From Lachnospiraceae bacterium (GTDB lineage: Bacteria > Bacillota_A > Clostridia > Lachnospirales > Lachnospiraceae): 15,719 nt of DNA. Numbering within the stretch: position 1 is the first letter of the stretch; every line of letters starts with the position of its first letter. Made by a program: the position numbers and the translations under genes. The stretch lies in NCBI GenBank assembly GCA_017620055.1, contig JAFZRD010000034.1, positions 1 to 15,719 on the forward strand, read 5' to 3'. This document shows, one piece after another, positions 6,423-12,291 of this stretch. The notes under the pieces were generated by a model. It made no database searches. It had not been told where the DNA came from and saw only the letters and a list, made by a program, of their open reading frames with translations.

Positions 6423-7805
6423 TCATGATCCCGTAAGATCATCTGCAACTTTTACTATGTCTCCGGCCCCCATGGTTATCAACAAATCACCGGGGGAACA
6501 ATTCTGCAGGAGGAAATTTTCAATTTCGTCAAATGAACCAAAATATCTCGATAAAGTTCCATTACTTTTTATAGCCTCACTCAGATCTTTTGACGAGATG
6601 CCAAGGTCATCATTCTCGCGTGCTGCATATATATCCGCAAGCACCACCTCATCGGCTGCTGAAAGCGCCTTTGCGAATTCGTCGAACAACGCCTTGGTAC
6701 GCGAATAGGTATGAGGCTGGAATACGACCCAGAGCTTATTATGAGGTACGTTCTTCGCTGCCGCCAGCGTTGCCGCTATCTCCGTCGGATGATGGGCGTA
6801 GTCGTCTATCACGGTGACGTCCCCGATCTTTCCTTTATACTGGAACCTTCTGTCGGTCCCCGTATATGAACCTATGCCGCTTCTGATATGCTGCGCCGGG
6901 ATCTTCAGATGATCGCAGACCGCTATCGCCGCAAGTGCATTTGACACATTGTGTGCTCCCGGTACGGCAAGTGTAACATCGGTAAGGGTCTCTCCTTTAT
7001 AAATAACATCAAACGATGCGCAGCCGCGTTCGTCATAGCGTACCGACCCGGCCGTATAGTCGGCCTTACCGTCCGCCGATACCGTTACGACCATGCATTT
7101 GACATCCCTTGTGATCTCCTCGTATCTGTCGATATCGGAGCTTATAACAAGCAGTCCGTCTTCGGGAAGAAGATCGGCAAACCTTTTGAAAGAACTTCTT
7201 ATATCATCTATATCCTTGAAAAAATCAAGATGATCGGCATCTATGTTCAGTATTATCGATATGGTCGGGAAAAAGCTCAGGAAACTGTTGGTATATTCAC
7301 ATGCCTCAGTGACAAAGCACCCTGATCTTCCGATCCTGATATTCCCTCCTATTGAAGGGAGCATTCCTCCGACCGAGACCGTCGGGTCCGCATCGGCATC
7401 GAGAAGTATCGATGTGAGCATCGATGTCGTTGTCGTCTTGCCGTGTGTTCCCGAGACCGCGATACTCGTATCGTAGTTCTTCATGATCTGTCCGAGAAGC
7501 TCGGCCCTTGTCATCGTGGGGATACCTTTTCGGATCGCGGCGGCAAGTTCCGGATTGTCCTCTTTGATCGCCGCGGTATATACGACAAGATCAGTATCGT
7601 CCGTGATGTTCTCGCTTCTCTGGCCGCAGTAGACCGTGCAGCCTTCCGATACGAGCTTTCTCGTCAGATCCGAAGCCGCCCTGTCCGATCCGGACACGGT
7701 AAAGTGCGCACCGAGCAGTATCTCGGCCAGTCCGCTCATGCTGATCCCGCCTATTCCGATGAAATGAACTTTAACCGGTTTGGAAAAATCGATCCTGTAA
7801 CTCAT
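6423..7805 (-). CDS. murC: UDP-N-acetylmuramate--L-alanine ligase
   Basis: MurC adds L-alanine to UDP-MurNAc using ATP, the first amino acid step of peptidoglycan stem-peptide synthesis. The product is 460 residues, normal for the family. Motifs are the Rossmann block IGIGGISMSG (16-25), the ATP loop SGTHGKTTTT (118-127), EACEY (167-171) typical of MurC, LNIDADHLD (186-194) and DDYAHHPTE (334-342). I chose the ATG at 7803-7805 (MSYRIDFSKP) because it matches the family N-terminus. A TTG at 7841 would add 12 residues (CFLLHGTIIYC) unlike MurC. No Shine-Dalgarno is visible before the ATG; a -10-like TATTAT ends 7 nt upstream, so the mRNA may be leaderless. The gene appears monocistronic: a terminator-like hairpin follows. 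Confidence 0.95.
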   Translation of the reverse strand: MSYRIDFSKPVKVHFIGIGGISMSGLAEILLGAHFTVSGSDRAASDLTRKLVSEGCTVYCGQRSENITDDTDLVVYTAAIKEDNPELAAAIRKGIPTMTRAELLGQIMKNYDTSIAVSGTHGKTTTTSMLTSILLDADADPTVSVGGMLPSIGGNIRIGRSGCFVTEACEYTNSFLSFFPTISIILNIDADHLDFFKDIDDIRSSFKRFADLLPEDGLLVISSDIDRYEEITRDVKCMVVTVSADGKADYTAGSVRYDERGCASFDVIYKGETLTDVTLAVPGAHNVSNALAAIAVCDHLKIPAQHIRSGIGSYTGTDRRFQYKGKIGDVTVIDDYAHHPTEIAATLAAAKNVPHNKLWVVFQPHTYSRTKALFDEFAKALSAADEVVLADIYAARENDDLGISSKDLSEAIKSNGTLSRYFGSFDEIENFLLQNCSPGDLLITMGAGDIVKVADDLTGS

Positions 7806-7812
7806 GCAATAT

Positions 7813-7853
7813 ATAATAGTCCCGTGAAGCAAAAAACACAATCAGTTGTGTTT
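7813..7853 (-). promoter_or_regulatory. Candidate murC promoter with overlapping palindrome
   Basis: On the minus strand TTGTGT lies 17 nt before TATTAT (7813-7818), whose expected start point falls on or next to the murC ATG. A perfect inverted repeat of AAACACAA and TTGTGTTT with a 4-nt centre (7834-7853) overlaps the -35 element and could be an operator. It also resembles a short A/T-rich hairpin followed by T residues. The hexamers are only moderate matches. Confidence 0.4.
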
Positions 7854-7916
7854 ATGAAAATTCTACAAATACTTTGCCGATTTTCGTCCCTTTTTGTTTA
7901 TTTTTTTTTAGAACTG

Positions 7917-7925
7917 TGATAAAAT
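7917..7925 (+). promoter_or_regulatory. Extended -10 promoter of glgC-glgD-spoVG
   Basis: The sequence TGATAAAAT combines an extended -10 TG with TAAAAT (five of six to consensus). It follows an A/T-rich stretch of T residues (7886-7909) that may act as an UP-like element. The -35 region (TTTATT, 7897-7902) is weak. Transcription would start near 7932, giving a leader of about 90 nt before glgC. The murC promoter fires in the opposite direction about 100 nt away. Confidence 0.5.
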
Positions 7926-7948
7926 CTTTGAAGAGTGATTATTGCAGA

Positions 7949-7980
7949 AAGGAGGGGCCCACGAAGTGGGAAGATTCCTT
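7949..7980 (+). promoter_or_regulatory. Structured glgC leader: hairpin with embedded Shine-Dalgarno
   Basis: CCCAC (7958-7962) pairs with GTGGG (7966-7970) around GAA, and AAGGA (7949-7953) can pair with TCCTT (7976-7980) outside an internal loop. The left arm holds AAAGGAGGGG, the strongest ribosome binding site in the region. It is 67 nt away from the glgC start, so it does not serve glgC directly. The fold could mask the site and the GTG at 7966. Function is unknown. Confidence 0.4.
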
Positions 7981-8025
7981 ACTGCCACTTTTATACAACC
8001 AGGAAAGACAGAGGTGTTAACGTGA
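7966..8025 (+). CDS. Possible 19-codon leader peptide of glgC
   Basis: A GTG at 7966 follows AAAGGAGGGG with about 10 nt spacing and opens a short frame [19 protein letters not shown]. It ends at the TGA at 8023-8025, which overlaps the GTG start of glgC (8022-8024) as GTGA. The same GTGA overlap joins glgC to glgD, so translational coupling is plausible. The start codon lies inside a small hairpin. The peptide resembles nothing I know and may not be made. The alternative is that the purine-rich stretch is only a structural part of the leader. Confidence 0.3.
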   Translation: MGRFLTATFIQPGKTEVLT

Positions 8026-9296
8026 TTAAGAAAGAGATGATTGCGATGTTGCTTGCCGGCGGCCAGGGTAGCCGACTTGGCATTCTGACATCAAAGGTTG
8101 CAAAGCCGGCCGTATCTTTTGGCGGAAAATACCGTATTATCGATTTTCCCCTCAGTAACTGCATCAATTCGGGCGTGGATACAGTCGGTATCCTTACCCA
8201 GTACCGCCCGCTCAGGCTGAATACCCATGTCGGTATCGGTATTCCCTGGGATCTTGACCGGAACATCGGTGGTGTCACCGTTCTCCCCCCTTACGAGAAA
8301 AGTACAAACAGTGAATGGTATACGGGTACGGCCAATGCCATTTACCAGAATATAGAATATATGGAAACATATAACCCCGACTACGTACTTATCCTGTCGG
8401 GCGACCATATATATAAGATGGACTACGAAGTCATGCTCGATTATCACAAGAGCAACAATGCCGAGATCACCATAGCCGCCATGCCGGTCCCGATGGAGGA
8501 GGCAAAGCGTTTCGGTATCCTCATCACCGATGAGAACAGACAGATAACCGAGTTCGAGGAGAAGCCCGAGAAGCCGCGCAGCAACCTCGCTTCAATGGGT
8601 ATATACATCTTCAACTGGAAGGCGCTCAAGGAGTCTCTGACAGCAATGGCCGACCAGCCCAACCTCGATTTCGGAAAGCACATAATCCCTTATCTGTTCG
8701 AAAAGGGAGGCAGATGCTTTGCTTACGAGTTCAACAGCTACTGGAAGGATGTCGGGACACTTCATTCATACTGGGAAGCGAACATGGAGCTCATCGATAT
8801 AGTTCCGGATTTCAACCTGTATGAGGAATATTGGAAGATCTATACGCGTTCCGAGACTCTTCCGCCCCAGTACATATCCGAGAACAGTGTGGTCGAGCGT
8901 TCGATCATCGGTGAGGGAACCTATGTATACGGCCAGGTATACAATTCGGTCATCGGATGTAACATCACGATAGGCAAGGATACCGTTGTAAGGGATTCCA
9001 TCATAATGAACAACACCGAGATCGGTGACGGCTGTGACATCACAAAGGCCATCATCGCAGAAGATGTCGTGATAGGCAACAATGTCACCCTCGGTGCCGG
9101 AGAGGAAGTTCCCAACGAGACGGATCCTTCGATATACACGAACGGTATCGTCACCGTCGGCGAACATACCGTCGTTCCCGATAACGTGACGATAGGTAAG
9201 AACAGCATCGTTTCGGGTGTCCTGACGAAGAAGGATCTAAACGGCGGCGTTCTTGAAAGCGGAAAAACATTGATAAAGGCAGGTGACGAACTGTGA
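8022..9296 (+). CDS. glgC: Glucose-1-phosphate adenylyltransferase, catalytic subunit
   Basis: GlgC makes ADP-glucose from ATP and glucose-1-phosphate, the committed step of bacterial glycogen synthesis. With the GTG start at 8022 the product is 424 residues. The N-terminal nucleotidyltransferase domain has the intact signature [14 protein letters not shown] (10-23), [15 protein letters not shown] (28-42), [11 protein letters not shown] (125-135, Asp128), FEEKP (178-182) and [11 protein letters not shown] (187-197). The C-terminal part (about 290-410) has the hexapeptide pattern of a left-handed beta-helix, which forms subunit contacts. I chose GTG 8022 because AGAGGTG lies 5 nt before it; the frame stays open back to 7935 but that extension has no ribosome binding site and is unlike the family. 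The gene overlaps glgD by 4 nt. Confidence 0.95.
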   Translation: MIKKEMIAMLLAGGQGSRLGILTSKVAKPAVSFGGKYRIIDFPLSNCINSGVDTVGILTQYRPLRLNTHVGIGIPWDLDRNIGGVTVLPPYEKSTNSEWYTGTANAIYQNIEYMETYNPDYVLILSGDHIYKMDYEVMLDYHKSNNAEITIAAMPVPMEEAKRFGILITDENRQITEFEEKPEKPRSNLASMGIYIFNWKALKESLTAMADQPNLDFGKHIIPYLFEKGGRCFAYEFNSYWKDVGTLHSYWEANMELIDIVPDFNLYEEYWKIYTRSETLPPQYISENSVVERSIIGEGTYVYGQVYNSVIGCNITIGKDTVVRDSIIMNNTEIGDGCDITKAIIAEDVVIGNNVTLGAGEEVPNETDPSIYTNGIVTVGEHTVVPDNVTIGKNSIVSGVLTKKDLNGGVLESGKTLIKAGDEL

Positions 9297-10411
9297 GAGC
9301 GATCGGACTTATTTTAGCGGGCGGCAACACATACAGGATGAAAGACCTTTCACAAAAACGTGCCATTGCCGCAATGCCTGTTGCAGGTAACTACAGGGCA
9401 ATCGATTTTGCCCTGAGCAATATGACCAATTCCCGTATAACCAAGGTCGGGGTCATAACCCAGTACAATGCAGGAAGTCTCCATGAACATTTGAGTTCAT
9501 CCAAATGGTGGGATTTCGGACGTAAGCAGGGCGGACTTCATATATTCACGCCCACTGTCACGAGCGACAACAGCTTCTGGTACAGGGGCACGGCCGATTC
9601 GATATACCAGAACCTTGCGTTCCTCAAGGAGAGCCATGAGCCCTACGTTGTGATCGCATCCGGTGACGGTATATACAAGATGGATTACAACGAACTTCTG
9701 GAGTTTCATATCGACAACGGTGCCGACATCTCTCTTGTCTGCTCCGAGATCAACGATCCGAAGGACTGCGAGCGTTTCGGTATGGTCAAGCTCAATGACG
9801 AGATGCGCGTCGTAGATTTCGAGGAGAAGCCGATATCAGCCAAGTCGACTCTCGTATCGTGCGGGATCTACGTGATCAGAAGAAGACTTCTTATCGAGCT
9901 CATCGAGAAATGTGCCGAGGAAGAGAGATTTGATTTTGTAAGGGATATACTGATCCGCTACATGGACATCAAGAAGATATGCGGATTCAAGATCAAGACA
10001 TACTGGAGCAACATTGCTTCGATCGAAGACTACTACCGCACGAATATGGACTTCCTGAAAAAAGACGTGCGCGATTTCTTCTTCAGACAGTATCCCGACG
10101 TATACACGAAGGTAGACGACCTTCCGCCCGCCAAGTACAATGTCGGATCCAATGTGCGCAACTCACTCGTTGCATCGGGTGCGATAATTAACGGAACGGT
10201 CGAAGGCTCACTTCTGTTCAAGAAAGTATTCGTCGGAAGCAACTGTACGATCAAGAATTCGATCATCCTCAACGATGTTTACATCGGAGACAACACGTAC
10301 ATCGAGAACTGTATCGTCGAGAGCGGCGGCACGATCCTCTCCAACTCATATTACAAAGGTGAGGAAGGTCCCAAGGTCGTTATCGAGAAGAGTGACCGTT
10401 ATGTATTCTGA
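9293..10411 (+). CDS. glgD: GlgD, glucose-1-phosphate adenylyltransferase regulatory subunit
   Basis: GlgD pairs with GlgC in Firmicutes to form the mixed ADP-glucose pyrophosphorylase. The 372-residue product keeps the fold: LILAGG near residue 7, [34 protein letters not shown], and a C-terminal hexapeptide-repeat region ending KSDRYVF. The catalytic loop is degraded. Where GlgC has [11 protein letters not shown] this protein reads [11 protein letters not shown], and the following KPA motif is lost (AIAAMPV). That fits a non-catalytic, modulatory subunit, as described for GlgD of related bacteria. It starts at GTG 9293 within the glgC stop (GTGA), with AGGCAGGTGA upstream. The spoVG gene follows after 41 nt. 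Confidence 0.93.
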   Translation: MRAIGLILAGGNTYRMKDLSQKRAIAAMPVAGNYRAIDFALSNMTNSRITKVGVITQYNAGSLHEHLSSSKWWDFGRKQGGLHIFTPTVTSDNSFWYRGTADSIYQNLAFLKESHEPYVVIASGDGIYKMDYNELLEFHIDNGADISLVCSEINDPKDCERFGMVKLNDEMRVVDFEEKPISAKSTLVSCGIYVIRRRLLIELIEKCAEEERFDFVRDILIRYMDIKKICGFKIKTYWSNIASIEDYYRTNMDFLKKDVRDFFFRQYPDVYTKVDDLPPAKYNVGSNVRNSLVASGAIINGTVEGSLLFKKVFVGSNCTIKNSIILNDVYIGDNTYIENCIVESGGTILSNSYYKGEEGPKVVIEKSDRYVF

Positions 10412-10452
10412 TCGCTGTACCGAATAAACGTTAGTTAGGAGATGATTTGTAA

Positions 10453-10713
10453 ATGAACATTACTGATGTCAGGATCCGCAAGATGACAAAGGAAGGGAAC
10501 ATGAAGGCCGTGGCCTCAGTTACTCTCGATAATGAATTCGCCATTCACGATATCAAGATCATCGAGGGTGAGAACGGGCTGTTCATAGCAATGCCTTCCC
10601 GGAAGACCCCGGAAGGCGAATACCGCGACATAGCCCATCCCATTTCACGCGAGTCCCGTGAAGTACTTCAGAAAGCCATTTTCGAAGCATATGAGAAGGT
10701 GCTTCTTTCATAA
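10453..10713 (+). CDS. spoVG: SpoVG family regulator
   Basis: SpoVG proteins are small nucleic-acid-binding regulators first named for Bacillus sporulation and septation; in other Firmicutes they affect capsule, virulence and cell-envelope genes. The 86-residue product starts [11 protein letters not shown] and has the family blocks [41 protein letters not shown] and the C-terminal helix. Length and motifs match complete SpoVG. TAGGAG lies 11 nt before the ATG, slightly distant. The gene is the last of the glgC-glgD-spoVG train and is followed by a strong terminator. Its place beside sugar nucleotidyltransferases parallels Bacillus, where spoVG precedes glmU. Presence alone does not prove that the organism sporulates. 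Confidence 0.95.
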   Translation: MNITDVRIRKMTKEGNMKAVASVTLDNEFAIHDIKIIEGENGLFIAMPSRKTPEGEYRDIAHPISRESREVLQKAIFEAYEKVLLS

Positions 10714-10732
10714 CCTTTTGAGGGTGGGATAC

Positions 10733-10761
10733 AAAACCCCGGCAGGATCTGCCGGGGTTTT
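10733..10761. terminator. Bidirectional intrinsic terminator between spoVG and the LUD-domain gene
   Basis: AAAACCCCGGCAG and CTGCCGGGGTTTT form a perfect 13-bp inverted repeat around GAT. The GC-rich core is flanked by A's on one side and T's on the other, so it can terminate in both directions. It begins 20 nt after the spoVG stop and lies 34 nt beyond the stop of the convergent LUD-domain gene. Confidence 0.9.
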
Positions 10762-10794
10762 CCTGTTTGTATGACTGTCACGGACCGTCCGGGA

Positions 10795-11436
10795 TCAGAA
10801 TCCGAGTTCCTCTCCTACAAGAATGACCTTGATCCTTCCGGGTACGATTGAAGCCCTTGTCACTACTATCTCACAGCATATCGTATGCTCCAGGCAGTTG
10901 CCGCATCTTCCGGTCTTAGCACACGGAGTGTCACAATTAAGCCTTACGGTATTTGCGGGAGACGCAACATTTCTCGTGCGATCAATTCCGGCGGGAACAT
11001 CCTTTACAACCTTGTTCATCCCGGCGATCACGATGACCTGATCGGGTCCGTAGATCAGGAATGACACCCTGTTTCCCCTGCCGTCGATGTTGATGAGCTC
11101 TCCGTCAAGCGTGATGGCGTTCGTGCTCATAAGGAACGTATCGGCATTGACCATCCTTGATTTAAGTTCCTTCACTTCATCATCGGTCTTGTAATTCTCT
11201 CTGACGATGAGTTCATGTCCGGCATCCTTTATCTTATCCTTCAGATGTGAATCGTCTATCGTCATGGAGCCGCCATATGCTACGCTCTTTGAAGGTGAGC
11301 CTATGAGTTCGAGAGCCTTTTCGCACGCCTCCCCGATCGTATCGGCGTAGTAGCCTTCCATCTTGCGCATCTTAAGTTTATTTATGATCCCCTCTGCCTG
11401 ATTCCTGTATGCTTTCTTCTTGTTCGCATCTGCCAT
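10795..11436 (-). CDS. LUD-domain (LutC/YkgG-like, former DUF162) protein
   Basis: The 213-residue product is a single LUD domain. Recognisable family blocks are VAYGGSMTI (52-60) and the stretch STNAITLDGELINIDG then GNRVSFLIYGP (104-131). A Cys-rich tail follows, with Cys168, 172, 178, 181, 187 and 188, suggesting a metal or Fe-S site. LUD proteins include LutB/LutC of lactate oxidation, but neither LutA-like nor LutB-like genes are next to it, so a lactate role is not supported. Free-standing members like this are common in Clostridia and mostly uncharacterised. A strong GGAAGGAG site precedes the ATG. It lies 36 nt downstream of the thioesterase gene, probably co-transcribed, and ends at the bidirectional terminator. 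Confidence 0.85.
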   Translation of the reverse strand: MADANKKKAYRNQAEGIINKLKMRKMEGYYADTIGEACEKALELIGSPSKSVAYGGSMTIDDSHLKDKIKDAGHELIVRENYKTDDEVKELKSRMVNADTFLMSTNAITLDGELINIDGRGNRVSFLIYGPDQVIVIAGMNKVVKDVPAGIDRTRNVASPANTVRLNCDTPCAKTGRCGNCLEHTICCEIVVTRASIVPGRIKVILVGEELGF

Positions 11437-11472
11437 GTCCGCTTCTCCTTCCTTTTGTTTGAGTCTTCTGTT

Positions 11473-12189
11473 CTATACGATAACAAACTGTGCAACGGAA
11501 AACGGTTTGCGGTCGCTATCGTAAAGCGCAACAAACCTGTCATTATCCTTTTCGTATACAACGGGATATATCGTATCGCCGAGCATCGCCTGACGTCTGT
11601 AATCGATCCTGAGCGACGTGATATCGGCATCGTCTATCTCCGACATCGCAAGCTTTACGTACTGCCCGTTATTTACATGCCGGTTGCTGTCGAGATGATG
11701 GCTCTGTATTATAACGGGCTCTTTTTCCGTAACGGTAACGCCGTCGTCTTCGGGTATCAGGACCTTCCTGGAATTGTACTGCATGTCGAGCTTCTCCTCG
11801 ATCGTATATGCATTTACGACCGATTCCGGGGCTTTAACCGGACGGACCGCAACGGAATCTATCAAAGTCCACATCGAGTTGGCCTTCGCGATGTATTCTC
11901 CATTTTCGTCCTTCATATAGAAATTTCGGAGTCCGAAACAGCTCTTGAAACTGTACGGGAATGTCCCGACCGTCACCCGGTCGCATAGCTTCGGCAGCCT
12001 TTCTATCTGAACCTCCCAGTAATTGACCACCCATACGAGGTTCATCGCCTCAAGCACATCAAATCCGACATGCGCATCTTCCGACTGGAACGTTGAACAG
12101 TCCTGAAACGCATCGATCAGTCCCGTTACGGTCAGTCTCCTGTTCACGCCGCATTCGCTGAATCCTATCCTCTTATCGTATTCGTACAT
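11473..12189 (-). CDS. Acyl-ACP thioesterase (FatA/FatB type, double hotdog)
   Basis: Acyl-ACP thioesterases release free fatty acids from acyl carrier protein. The chosen start gives 238 residues, the expected length of the bacterial two-hotdog form. The second hotdog holds the catalytic triad motif HHLDSNRHVNN, with Asp167, Asn169 and His171 in the D-x-N-x-H spacing of the plant enzymes. The first hotdog carries VWVVNYWEVQIERLP. Where plant enzymes read YRREC, this one reads YRRQA (198-202), so the extra Glu/Cys pair is absent. ATG 12187-12189 was chosen because GGGAG precedes it by 6 nt; a TTG at 12222 would add 11 residues inside a strong hairpin. No fatty-acid synthesis genes are adjacent. 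It may recycle ACP or supply fatty acids. Confidence 0.88.
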   Translation of the reverse strand: MYEYDKRIGFSECGVNRRLTVTGLIDAFQDCSTFQSEDAHVGFDVLEAMNLVWVVNYWEVQIERLPKLCDRVTVGTFPYSFKSCFGLRNFYMKDENGEYIAKANSMWTLIDSVAVRPVKAPESVVNAYTIEEKLDMQYNSRKVLIPEDDGVTVTEKEPVIIQSHHLDSNRHVNNGQYVKLAMSEIDDADITSLRIDYRRQAMLGDTIYPVVYEKDNDRFVALYDSDRKPFSVAQFVIV

Positions 12190-12211
12190 CACTTCTCCCG
12201 GTACATAATAA

Positions 12212-12253
12212 GCGGCTCCCAAATACTCCGAAAGGAAGTATTCGCGGAGCCGC
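12212..12253 (-). other. Strong hairpin between the chemoreceptor and thioesterase genes
   Basis: On the minus strand GCGGCTCC and GGAGCCGC (plus 12246-12253 and 12212-12219) form an 8-bp outer stem. Inside it AATACT(T)CC pairs with GGAGTATT around a TTTC tetraloop with one bulged T. It begins 38 nt after the chemoreceptor stop and ends about 13 nt before the thioesterase ribosome binding site. The following TTATTATG is a poor T-tract. It is either a weak terminator of the receptor gene or a leader structure of the thioesterase mRNA. Confidence 0.55.
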
Positions 12254-12291
12254 CATGTAATGTCTCGTTTAGTCAGTTCAGAGCCGTCTTA

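Noticed and set aside
7935..8021. N-terminal extension of glgC from a GTG at 7935
   Set aside because: The 29 extra residues are not part of the GlgC family N-terminus, and a good AGAGGTG site sits 5 nt before the GTG at 8022.
12190..12222. Thioesterase start at the TTG 12222
   Set aside because: The extra 11 residues lie in the strong hairpin and have no ribosome binding site; the ATG at 12189 has GGGAG at proper spacing.
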